Source: Oscillospiraceae bacterium
Lineage (GTDB): Bacteria; Bacillota; Clostridia; Oscillospirales; Ethanoligenentaceae
Direction: 5' to 3'
Assembly (NCBI GenBank): GCA_003518885.1
Contig: DOXU01000118.1
Coordinates: 1 to 5,354 of the forward strand
DNA: 5,354 nt
Made by a program: the position numbers and the translations under genes. Under the pieces are notes generated by a model that searched no databases, was not told the DNA's origin, and worked only from the letters and a program-made list of their open reading frames with translations. Below are positions 1 through 5,354 of the stretch, one piece after another (positions within the stretch are counted from its first letter, which is position 1; the number at the start of each line of letters is the position of its first letter).

Positions 1-14
1 CCCGTAAACATCTA
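1..14 (-). pseudogene. In-frame TAG and continuing kinase frame, running off the window
   Basis: Read in the kinase frame, bases 14-12 are TAG and bases 11-1 are ATG TTT ACG GG, giving Met-Phe-Thr-Gly. This matches the subdomain IX continuation of PASTA kinases (Y-E-M-[LF]-T-G) with TAG in place of the Glu codon, so the frame itself is not shifted. A single GAG-to-TAG change would explain it. Whether the remainder beyond the left edge is intact cannot be seen here. Only four residues of continuation are visible, though they fall in a highly conserved motif. Confidence 0.75.
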
Positions 15-626
15 ATATACCATTACACCAAGAGAATAAATATCCGATTTTTCATCTGTTGGTCGGCCACTTGCTTGTTCGGGACTAATGTAATGCACAG
101 AACCAATTGCCACATCCGCCGTCATAGTTCGTGTTTCACTATTGACCATTCGGGCAATACCAAAATCCCCTACCTTAATAGTGCCGTCTTCCAACATCAT
201 AATATTTTGTGGCTTAATATCACGGTGCACAATTCCCTTTTCGTGTGCATGCTGCAATGCTCGCAGAATCTGCACCACAAAATGGATCGATTCTTTCCAC
301 GTTAGGACATGTTGCTGATCAATATATTCTTTTAGTGTGATACCATCCACATATTCCATCACAATATATTGAATGCGATCACCTAAATTAACATCATAAA
401 CTTTGACAATGTTAGGATGGGAAAGCATTGCGATTGCTTTAGACTCGTTTTTAAAACGGCGTTTAAAATCATCGTTTGAAAGATATTCTTCTTTTAAAAC
501 CTTAACAGCAACCGTACGGTCATTTATTTCATCGTAGGCTTTATATACAATTGCCATGCCGCCAATTCCAATGATTTCCTGGATCGCATATCTTCCGTCA
601 AGTTTCCTTCCAATAATGTTTTCCAT
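12..626 (-). CDS. prkC: PASTA-type Ser/Thr protein kinase (PrkC/PknB), catalytic domain cut by an in-frame TAG
   Basis: This is a Hanks-type Ser/Thr kinase of the PrkC/PknB family. Such kinases normally carry a cytosolic kinase domain, one membrane helix and extracellular PASTA repeats that bind muropeptides or peptidoglycan. The 204 residues visible contain the glycine loop GIGGMAIVYKA (20-30), Lys42 in VAVK, the helix-C Glu61, the catalytic loop HRDIKPQN (134-141, Asp136), DFG at 154-156, an activation loop rich in Thr/Ser (163-176), the SPEQA motif (181-185) and DIYSLG (195-200). All catalytic residues are present. Translation then stops at TAG (12-14) right after GVMVY, where relatives have a conserved Glu in Y-E-M-x-T-G. 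The same frame continues with MFTG to the window edge. If TAG terminates, the product lacks the rest of the C-lobe, the membrane helix and the PASTA domains, and is unlikely to fold as a working kinase. ATG start with AGGAG 8 bases upstream, coupled to the phosphatase gene. Confidence 0.9.
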   Translation of the reverse strand: MENIIGRKLDGRYAIQEIIGIGGMAIVYKAYDEINDRTVAVKVLKEEYLSNDDFKRRFKNESKAIAMLSHPNIVKVYDVNLGDRIQYIVMEYVDGITLKEYIDQQHVLTWKESIHFVVQILRALQHAHEKGIVHRDIKPQNIMMLEDGTIKVGDFGIARMVNSETRTMTADVAIGSVHYISPEQASGRPTDEKSDIYSLGVMVY

Positions 627-631
627 TCACT

Positions 632-1372
632 TCACTCCTGACCGTTGGCATTCACAACAATCACTGCCGTAATATTATCTGTTCCGCCGTTTTCATTTGC
701 AAGCCCAATCAGGTCTTCTGCCGCTTGGTCAAAATGATCGCCAAAGGCTTTAACAATTGCTTCTCTATCAACCAAATTAGACAATCCATCTGAACAAAGC
801 AAAACACCCGTGCCTTCGGGAAAATGATAGGCGCCAAAGTCTATCTTTAGCGTTGACTCCACCCCTAATGCACGTGTGATCAAATTTTTATTCGGATGAT
901 TCTGTGCCTCTTCCTGTGTGATCTGTCCTTTATCAACCATTTCCTGCACAACTGAATGATCAACAGTAAGTTGCTCTAAAGATTCACTTTTGATCAAATA
1001 GGCACGACTGTCCCCCGCATGCCCAATAAACGCGGTGTCATTTTTTGCAAGGCAAGCAACAACAGTCGTTCCCATTCCATGTAATGAAATATCATCTCGG
1101 GATTTTTTATAAACTTGTTCATTTGCTTGTTTAAGAACTCCCAATAGAAGTTCTTGAATCGATTTTTCATCAGACTGCCCAGTATATTGCGACTCAATCC
1201 CCTCAGAAATAGCGTGCACCGCAATACTGCTCGCCACACTACCTCCACTTGCTCCGCCCATACCATCACAAACAACAGCCCATGCTGCACCGTCAGGTAG
1301 CAAACCATAGGCAAAATCATCCTGATTATTTTCTCGCACTTTTCCAATATCCGTTTTTCCGATGATACGCAA
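632..1372 (-). CDS. prpC: PP2C-family protein phosphatase (PrpC/Stp type)
   Basis: This is a PPM/PP2C metal-dependent phosphoserine/phosphothreonine phosphatase, the expected antagonist of the neighbouring PASTA kinase. In the 246-residue form the canonical motifs appear in order: NNQD with Asp18, CDGMGG (Asp36, metal ligand), GMGTTVV (99-105), GDSRAY (120-125), DHSVVQEMV (138-146), NHPNKNLITRALG (158-170), CSDGLSN (Asp195) and GGTDNITAV (Asp232). The full set of acidic metal ligands makes it very likely active. Length matches stand-alone bacterial PrpC. Start choice: an ATG at 1390 directly abuts the rlmN stop but has no good ribosome site. An AGGGGGG run lies just after it, and tandem TTG codons at 1375 and 1372 follow at suitable distances. 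The second TTG gives an N-terminus (MRIIGKTDIGKVR) that matches the start of B. subtilis PrpC (MLTALKTDTGK) in length. The true start could be any of the three. The gene ends in TGA, five bases before the kinase ATG. Confidence 0.94.
   Translation of the reverse strand: MRIIGKTDIGKVRENNQDDFAYGLLPDGAAWAVVCDGMGGASGGSVASSIAVHAISEGIESQYTGQSDEKSIQELLLGVLKQANEQVYKKSRDDISLHGMGTTVVACLAKNDTAFIGHAGDSRAYLIKSESLEQLTVDHSVVQEMVDKGQITQEEAQNHPNKNLITRALGVESTLKIDFGAYHFPEGTGVLLCSDGLSNLVDREAIVKAFGDHFDQAAEDLIGLANENGGTDNITAVIVVNANGQE
635..639 (-). promoter_or_regulatory. Shine-Dalgarno of the kinase gene, inside the phosphatase gene
   Basis: AGGAG on the minus strand, 8 bases before the kinase ATG at 626, is formed by the last Gln-Glu codons of the phosphatase gene. 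Its location suggests that translation of kinase and phosphatase is coupled, as fits an antagonistic pair. Confidence 0.8.
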
Positions 1373-1380
1373 CAAATAAG

Positions 1381-1387
1381 CCCCCCT
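1381..1387 (-). promoter_or_regulatory. Probable Shine-Dalgarno of the PP2C gene, favours a TTG start
   Basis: AGGGGGG on the minus strand sits just after the rlmN stop. It ends 5 bases before the TTG at 1375 and 8 bases before the TTG at 1372. Since it lies downstream of the ATG at 1390, it can only serve one of the TTG codons. Confidence 0.6.
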
Positions 1388-1390
1388 CAT

Positions 1391-2419
1391 TTATTGTGCG
1401 GCCTGTCTTAACTGTCCACAAGAGGCATTAATATCTGCCCCAAGGGTTCTTCTGACAGTAACCGGTAAACCAAATTTAGCGACAATAGAACGGAAACGCT
1501 CCATTTTATCCAACCGGCTTTTACGATATTTTCTTTCTTTTACAGGATTAACCGGAATTAGATTGACATGGCAAAGCATTCCATGTAACCGTGTCCCTAA
1601 TTCTCTAGCACAAGCTGGAGAGTCATTGACCCCATCAATCATGGCATATTCAAAAGAAATACGCCTTCCGGTCGCTTTTATATAATCCCGACAGGCGGTA
1701 AGAAGGGCATCTATACCCCATTTGCGATTGACCGGCATAATGGTAGAACGAATTACATCATTCGGCGCATGTAACGAAACCGAAAGAGTCAATTGTAATC
1801 GATAATCCATTAACCGGTAAATTTCGCTCACCAGCCCACAGGTTGAAAGAGAGACATGCCGCAAGCTCATATTGAGCCCGCCTTTACAGGAAAGCAAATG
1901 TAAAAACTTGAGAACATTTTCAAAATTGTCAAGCGGTTCTCCAATACCCATCAGGACAACGTGTGAAATCCTACAATGAGAGTCCACCGACGCCATCAAA
2001 ATTTGATCCAACATTTCAGAAGGCTTTAACAAGCGCCTTAAACCATTTAAGGTAGAAGCACAGAACCCACAACCCATTCGACAACCTGCCTGTGTAGAAA
2101 TACAAAGAGAGTAGCCGTAAGAATATTTCATTAAAACGGTCTCAATGCATTCTCCATCTTCCAGTGAAAACAAATATTTCACTGTACCATCCAACGCAGA
2201 GGTCAATTTGCGCACAATTTTCACGGAAGAGATATAGGTAGTTTTCTTTAATGATTCGCGCAATGATAAGGACAAATCCGTCATCTCGTCAAAAGAGGAA
2301 ACACCACGGTGTAACCACGCAAACACTTGTCCTGCTCGATAAGAAGGGGCGTTTAATGTTTGAAAGAACGATCTTAGCTCTTCTAGATTCATTGATTTCA
2401 AATCTTGTTTTTCAGGCAT
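1391..2419 (-). CDS. rlmN: Dual-specificity RNA methyltransferase RlmN (radical SAM)
   Basis: RlmN is a radical-SAM enzyme that makes 2-methyladenosine at A2503 of 23S rRNA (E. coli numbering), and at A37 of some tRNAs in characterised relatives. With the start at 2419 the product is 342 residues, normal for the family. It carries the C-x3-C-x2-C iron-sulfur signature (CRMGCGFC, Cys113, Cys117 and Cys120 in this numbering), preceded by the LCISTQ block whose Cys106 aligns with E. coli Cys118. The SAM-binding GIGEP follows at about 158-162. The C-terminal GADINASCGQLR contains Cys334, the methyl-carrying cysteine equivalent to E. coli Cys355. Presence of both extra cysteines argues for RlmN; the related Cfr shares this architecture, but the operon position and overall motif wording favour RlmN. 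The ATG at 2419 has AGGAG 7 bases upstream. A frame opening at 2437 would contain that site, so I reject it. The TAA stop touches an out-of-place ATG, discussed with the next gene. Confidence 0.96.
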   Translation of the reverse strand: MPEKQDLKSMNLEELRSFFQTLNAPSYRAGQVFAWLHRGVSSFDEMTDLSLSLRESLKKTTYISSVKIVRKLTSALDGTVKYLFSLEDGECIETVLMKYSYGYSLCISTQAGCRMGCGFCASTLNGLRRLLKPSEMLDQILMASVDSHCRISHVVLMGIGEPLDNFENVLKFLHLLSCKGGLNMSLRHVSLSTCGLVSEIYRLMDYRLQLTLSVSLHAPNDVIRSTIMPVNRKWGIDALLTACRDYIKATGRRISFEYAMIDGVNDSPACARELGTRLHGMLCHVNLIPVNPVKERKYRKSRLDKMERFRSIVAKFGLPVTVRRTLGADINASCGQLRQAAQ

Positions 2420-2426
2420 ATTCGAT

Positions 2427-2431
2427 CTCCT
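2427..2431 (-). promoter_or_regulatory. Shine-Dalgarno of rlmN, decides the start
   Basis: AGGAG on the minus strand, 7 bases before the ATG at 2419. It lies inside the reading frame that would begin at the upstream ATG (2437), which argues that the first six codons of that longer frame are not translated. Confidence 0.85.
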
Positions 2432-2449
2432 ATGCATCCAGAATCTTTC

Positions 2450-3760
2450 TCAACATCTCCGCATTTTGGCGATAAAAAAGCCATCTACGCCGTCTTTTTG
2501 TGGAAACAGTGTAAGGCTCCCTTCGTCAGCCTTTTCAAAGGGACATAAAGCAAAATCAGCATGTCCATCTAAAAAACGACAGAGAACCTCCTCGTTTTCA
2601 GCAGGGTTCAGGGTACAGGTTGAATAAACCAACGTCCCTCCCTTGCGGACATGCATCGCACCTTCACATAATATATGATACTGTAAATCAGGCAGTCCGT
2701 CAAATGCTTTCAATTCCTTATACCGAATTTCAGGTTTCCGGCGAATAACACCCAACCCAGAACAAGGGACATCGCATAATACACGGTCCGCCTCACCCAG
2801 CAATGGGGATGCCTTTGCTGCATCATTTTCCTTGGCGCAAATCACATTTTCCAAACCCAAACGGTGCGCTTCTCTTTGAATTAGTTGCACTCGATGCTCA
2901 TAAAGATCAAAGGCTTGTACGGTTCCTTTTCCCTCCATTAGCAATGCCAAATTAAAGCTTTTTCCACCTGGTGCTGCACAAAAATCAAATACGGTTTCAC
3001 CTGGTTTAGGCGCTAACACCTCGCAAGCCATTTGTGAAGCCAAACCCTGCACAAAAAAAAGCCCTTTTTGGAAGGTTGATAATCCACGAAGTCCTGCAGC
3101 AGAAAGTAACTGGAGAGCCTGTGGATAGGTAGCGGAAAATCTGCTTTTTACACCCTCTGTTTCCAATTCTTTTTGTAAAGCTTCTGTAGAAATACGCAAA
3201 GTATTCACTCGAATAAAGACGGGAGGAACGGCGTTCACCTGTTCCAATATTGCCAGTGCAGCTTCCTTCCCATAAGATGCCTGCCAAAAAGAGATTAGGG
3301 ACTGCGGGCAGGAATACTGCACTTCCATTGAAAAAAGTGCATCTTTACATTGATCTGGGTATTGCAAGCTATTCATTTTCCTAGAAAAGTTACGTAGCAC
3401 ACCATTAATAAAACCCGAGGCATAACCTAATTTTCGCCTTTTGGCTAAAAGCACTGCCTCGTTAACCGCAGCACGTGCCGGAATCTTTTCCATAAATAAC
3501 ATTTGATATACAGCTATACGCAAAATAATTCGAACGGGTGGCTGTATTTTTTTTATCGGTCTACCGGCAACTTTACTAAGAAAATAATCCAATGTCAATC
3601 GGCGTGCTATTACACCATAAACCAACATGGTCGTAAGGCCGGCATCTTGTTTAGACAGCTCCGTTTTCTTCAAACAAGTATCAAGCGATAAATTGGAATA
3701 GGCCTTGTCATTTTCTATTGACAGCAATACTGAAAAAGCTGCCTCACGTGCTCCAGACAC
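2450..3760 (-). CDS. rsmB: 16S rRNA (cytosine-967 C5)-methyltransferase RsmB
   Basis: RsmB uses S-adenosylmethionine to methylate C5 of cytosine 967 (E. coli numbering) in 16S rRNA. The 436-residue protein has a NusB-like helical RNA-binding domain at roughly residues 1-130 (including RAAVNEAVLLAKRR around 96-109 and FINGVLRNF 117-125), then a linker and a Rossmann-fold methyltransferase domain. Visible motifs are the SAM loop DFCAAPGGKSF (259-269), an acidic ribose-binding position at Asp285, DVPCSGLG (330-337) and YSTCTL (379-384). Cys382 in the TC motif and Cys333 in the PC motif correspond to the catalytic and helper cysteines of RNA m5C methyltransferases. The C-terminal DGFFIAKM strand is also typical. 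The start codon is GTG, with GGGGG 7 bases upstream inside the last codons of fmt. The stop is TGA, followed by 30 bases before rlmN. The NusB domain and position between fmt and rlmN favour RsmB over other members of the RsmB/RsmF family. Confidence 0.95.
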   Translation of the reverse strand: MSGAREAAFSVLLSIENDKAYSNLSLDTCLKKTELSKQDAGLTTMLVYGVIARRLTLDYFLSKVAGRPIKKIQPPVRIILRIAVYQMLFMEKIPARAAVNEAVLLAKRRKLGYASGFINGVLRNFSRKMNSLQYPDQCKDALFSMEVQYSCPQSLISFWQASYGKEAALAILEQVNAVPPVFIRVNTLRISTEALQKELETEGVKSRFSATYPQALQLLSAAGLRGLSTFQKGLFFVQGLASQMACEVLAPKPGETVFDFCAAPGGKSFNLALLMEGKGTVQAFDLYEHRVQLIQREAHRLGLENVICAKENDAAKASPLLGEADRVLCDVPCSGLGVIRRKPEIRYKELKAFDGLPDLQYHILCEGAMHVRKGGTLVYSTCTLNPAENEEVLCRFLDGHADFALCPFEKADEGSLTLFPQKDGVDGFFIAKMRRC

Positions 3761-3762
3761 TT

Positions 3763-4689
3763 TTAAGCCCCCATCCGCTCACCGGAAATCGGCTGATGTC
3801 CCCGAAGATACAACGCAGCCTCCATTTTCTTTCCGCCTTGTGCCTGTACAGTAAGCAAGCGTACACACCGGCCGTCCCCACAGAGAACTTCTAAAACATC
3901 TTTTTCTGCAAAGATTGTCCCCGGTTCACCCGCTCTTTTATCTGAAATTTCCGTTTCGATAATTTTGAAAGTCTTTCCATGATAAAACGTATAAGCACCT
4001 GGTATCGGCGACAATCCACGTACCAAGTCATGCACCCTCTGAGCTGGCTTAGTAAAATCAAGCAAACCAGTTTCTCGCATAATCCGCGGTGCATAAGAAG
4101 AAAGAGCGTCCTCTTGCTTCTCCCTTGGTGCATTTCCACTTTCGATTAACGGCAAAGTCTCCGAAATCACACGGGCACCAGCCAGCATCAACTTATCATG
4201 TAATGAACCATATGTTTCATTTTCCGTAATGGCCACCGCTTTTTTTAAAATCATATCCCCTGTATCCAGTCCCGTAGAAATAAACATAGAGGTAACACCT
4301 GTCTCTTTTTCCCCATTAATAATAGACCATTGAATTGGGGCTGCACCACGATACTTAGGCAACAAAGAGGCATGTAAATTAATACAACCAAATTTCGGAA
4401 TATTTAAAACGCTTTCCGGCAATATTTGCCCATAAGCCACCACCACAATGACATCAGGCGCAAGAGTATGTAATGTCTGCAATGCCAATGGATCTTTCAT
4501 TGAGCTCGGTTGAAAAATTGGAGCTTCATCTTCCGCAGCCAATTTCACTGGTGAAGGCGTCAAGCGCATTTTTCTTCCTTGCGGTTTATCTGGCTGAGTG
4601 AAAACACCGCAAATTTCATGCCCATCTTTCACAATACGCCGAAAAATCTCTACAGCAAAGCGTGGTGTACCCATAAAAACAATACGCAT
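3763..4689 (-). CDS. fmt: Methionyl-tRNA formyltransferase
   Basis: Fmt transfers a formyl group from 10-formyl-tetrahydrofolate to Met-tRNA(fMet), making the bacterial initiator tRNA. The 308-residue length is standard. The N-terminal catalytic domain opens with MRIVFMGTPRFAV, a Rossmann-like first strand typical of Fmt. The folate site and catalytic centre are clear: NLHASLLPKYRG at 104-115 contains Asn104, His106 and the SLLPxxRG signature, and the LDTGD block at 141-145 supplies Asp142. These match Asn106, His108 and Asp144 of the E. coli enzyme with a constant two-residue offset. The C-terminal tRNA-binding domain begins around residue 205 (VHDLVRGLSPIPGAYTF, then the FKI strand). The ATG start is backed by GGAGG 7 bases upstream. 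The stop is TAA, with only two bases separating it from the rsmB GTG, so the genes are almost certainly co-transcribed. Nothing looks damaged. Confidence 0.98.
   Translation of the reverse strand: MRIVFMGTPRFAVEIFRRIVKDGHEICGVFTQPDKPQGRKMRLTPSPVKLAAEDEAPIFQPSSMKDPLALQTLHTLAPDVIVVVAYGQILPESVLNIPKFGCINLHASLLPKYRGAAPIQWSIINGEKETGVTSMFISTGLDTGDMILKKAVAITENETYGSLHDKLMLAGARVISETLPLIESGNAPREKQEDALSSYAPRIMRETGLLDFTKPAQRVHDLVRGLSPIPGAYTFYHGKTFKIIETEISDKRAGEPGTIFAEKDVLEVLCGDGRCVRLLTVQAQGGKKMEAALYLRGHQPISGERMGA
3768..3772 (-). promoter_or_regulatory. Shine-Dalgarno of rsmB, inside the end of fmt
   Basis: A GGGGG run on the minus strand, 7 bases before the GTG start at 3760, lies within the final Met-Gly-Ala codons of fmt. 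It supports the non-ATG start and suggests translational coupling to fmt. G-rich runs can pair with the anti-Shine-Dalgarno, though less perfectly than AGGAGG. Confidence 0.65.
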
Positions 4690-4696
4690 GAAAAAA

Positions 4697-4701
4697 CCTC
4701 C
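4697..4701 (-). promoter_or_regulatory. Shine-Dalgarno of fmt
   Basis: GGAGG on the minus strand sits 7 bases before the fmt ATG, within the 51-base def-fmt gap, the longest gap between genes in the window. The rest of that gap shows no inverted repeat and no convincing promoter. Confidence 0.85.
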
Positions 4702-4740
4702 GTTGTTTACACTCTAATAATGTGGGCGAATTTCAATGGA

Positions 4741-5223
4741 TCAATTGCCGCTTTGTTCCCGTTCCAATTCCTCTGGAGTAAGCAGACGTAAGGCATGATC
4801 AATGTACAAAACGCCATCTAGATGATCTGTTTCATGACAAAATGCACGGGCTATCAGCCCCTCATCTGTCTTTTCAAAGAATTTACCATTTCGATCTTGT
4901 GCCCGTATGGTCACTTTAGACGGTCTCTTAGTAATTCCCCATTTTCCAGGAATAGAAAGGCAACCCTCCAGCTCACGCTGTTCCCCTTCTGTTCGAATAA
5001 TCTCCGGATTCACAAAATCAACAAACTGATCGCCAATGCGAATTACAATAACACGTTTAAGAATGCCTACTTGTGGGGAAGCCAAGCCAACACCATCGGC
5101 TTGCTCCAAAGTATCACGCAAATCATCCAACAACTGGTGCAACCGATGATCAAATGCCGTTACCTTACGACTTTTTTTACGTAAAACATCGTCACCCATT
5201 TTCATAATTTCACGAATTGCCAT
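4741..5223 (-). CDS. def: Peptide deformylase
   Basis: Peptide deformylase is a metal-dependent cytosolic hydrolase (usually Fe2+ in vivo). It removes the formyl group from the N-terminal Met of nascent proteins at the ribosome exit. The 160-residue product shows all three family motifs: motif 1 GVGLASPQ (residues 44-51, Gln51 in the active site), motif 2 EGCLS (86-90, metal ligand Cys88) and motif 3 HETDH (130-134, ligands His130 and His134, catalytic Glu131). Length is normal for the family. I chose the ATG at 5223 because AAGGAG lies exactly 7 bases upstream. A longer frame from a TTG at 5241 would put that Shine-Dalgarno inside the gene and add six residues without family support. The second Ala of motif 1 is Ser here, and the residue before HExxH is Cys rather than the more common Gln; the Cys form is familiar in clostridial deformylases. 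The gene ends in TGA, 51 bases before fmt, the enzyme whose modification it reverses. Confidence 0.97.
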   Translation of the reverse strand: MAIREIMKMGDDVLRKKSRKVTAFDHRLHQLLDDLRDTLEQADGVGLASPQVGILKRVIVIRIGDQFVDFVNPEIIRTEGEQRELEGCLSIPGKWGITKRPSKVTIRAQDRNGKFFEKTDEGLIARAFCHETDHLDGVLYIDHALRLLTPEELEREQSGN

Positions 5224-5230
5224 CTTTATT

Positions 5231-5236
5231 CTCCTT
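5231..5236 (-). promoter_or_regulatory. Shine-Dalgarno of def, decides the start
   Basis: AAGGAG on the minus strand lies 7 bases before the ATG at 5223. It settles the def start there rather than at the upstream in-frame TTG at 5241, which overlaps this site and has no comparable motif at a proper distance. Confidence 0.85.
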
Positions 5237-5247
5237 TTCAATCTAAA

Positions 5248-5354
5248 TTAAATATTTCCTAATGGATTCATATCCACATAAACAGCCGAACCACGCGTCT
5301 TTTTTTTGCCAAATTCCTTTAAATTTCTCGCCAGTTGTCTACGCAGTTGCTTGT
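5248..5354 (-). CDS. priA: Primosomal protein N' (PriA helicase), C-terminal 34 residues only
   Basis: PriA is the 3'-to-5' DNA helicase that recognises stalled forks and reloads the replisome. Only the end of the gene is present; the rest lies beyond the right edge. In the minus frame starting at base 5352 I translated 34 residues ending in TAA at 5250-5248. They form a basic, probably helical stretch (KQLRRQLARNLKEFG), then a Lys-Thr-Arg turn, then the strand AVYVDMNPLGNI. A final hydrophobic strand ending in V-D-x-N-P a few residues before the stop is typical of PriA C-termini. Position directly upstream of def and fmt is the classic Firmicutes location of priA, which supports the call strongly. 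The stop is followed by 24 bases and then the def start, so the two are probably co-transcribed. A run of eight A in the coding sense (5300-5307) encodes the Lys cluster, and the frame is sensible on both sides of it. With so few residues the identification rests partly on context. Confidence 0.78.
   Translation of the reverse strand, partial: KQLRRQLARNLKEFGKKKTRGSAVYVDMNPLGNI

Noticed and set aside
75..305. Plus-strand open frame opposite the kinase, rich in His and Asn
   Set aside because: Its composition is what antisense of the conserved kinase catalytic region would give.
994..1347. 117-codon minus-strand open frame within the phosphatase gene
   Set aside because: It is an overlapping-frame shadow with no recognisable motif, while the other frame carries all the PP2C motifs.
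2420..2437. Upstream ATG extending rlmN by six residues
   Set aside because: The extension contains the AGGAG that serves the ATG at 2419, and the added MHRRSN residues have no family support.
2251..2475. Plus-strand open frame across the rlmN start and rsmB end
   Set aside because: It is antisense to two well-supported genes and its translation resembles nothing I recognise.
3053..3070. A-rich/T-rich inverted sequence resembling a terminator (AAAAAGGGCTTTTT on the minus strand)
   Set aside because: It lies inside the rsmB coding region, the stem has no GC-rich part, and the residues are a normal piece of the protein.
4706..4736. Possible minus-strand promoter in the def-fmt gap (TTGAAA with TGTAAA)
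   Set aside because: The spacer is 19 bases and the -10 match is weak; in AT-rich DNA this is expected by chance, and the gene order implies an operon.
4822..5184. 120-codon plus-strand open frame opposite def
   Set aside because: It is antisense to a gene with complete deformylase motifs, has a low-complexity composition and shows no family resemblance.
5224..5241. Upstream TTG extending def by six residues
   Set aside because: It would overlap the AAGGAG site, which lies at the ideal distance from the ATG at 5223.

Overview
The window is a dense, single-strand housekeeping block, with every real gene on the minus strand. In transcription order (high to low coordinates) it reads: the end of priA, then def, fmt, rsmB, rlmN, a PP2C phosphatase (prpC/stp type), and a PASTA-type Ser/Thr kinase (prkC/pknB type) that runs toward the left edge. 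This is the conserved Firmicutes order, as in the priA-def-fmt-rsmB-rlmN-prpC-prkC run of Bacillus subtilis. Moderate-to-low GC, clostridial-looking protein variants (for example CHETDH in the deformylase) and the operon order suggest a member of the Clostridia, possibly Oscillospiraceae/Ruminococcaceae. That placement is inference from a few kilobases.

Layout: 5248-5354 is the PriA C-terminus, 4741-5223 Def, 3763-4689 Fmt, 2450-3760 RsmB (GTG start), 1391-2419 RlmN, 632-1372 the PP2C phosphatase (probably a TTG start) and 12-626 the kinase. The largest gap between genes is 51 bases (def to fmt), and no stretch over 300 bases lacks a gene. Shine-Dalgarno sequences sit 7-9 bases before the chosen starts. 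Those of rsmB and the kinase lie inside the last codons of the gene before. I see no terminator, RNA gene, repeat array, mobile element or CRISPR.

The genes share a theme. Fmt formylates initiator Met-tRNA and Def later removes the formyl group. RsmB and RlmN methylate rRNA (RlmN also tRNA in characterised relatives). The phosphatase and kinase form an opposing pair that in Firmicutes monitors cell-wall or growth state and phosphorylates translation and wall factors. PriA restarts replication forks.

The one striking anomaly is in the kinase. Its frame is broken by a TAG at 12-14, exactly where the family has a conserved Glu (Y-E-M-x-T-G), and the same frame resumes with M-F-T-G up to the window edge. 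This could be a recent nonsense mutation, a base-call error, or, less likely, a recoded TAG. I found no convincing evidence of an undescribed system; otherwise this is an ordinary conserved operon.
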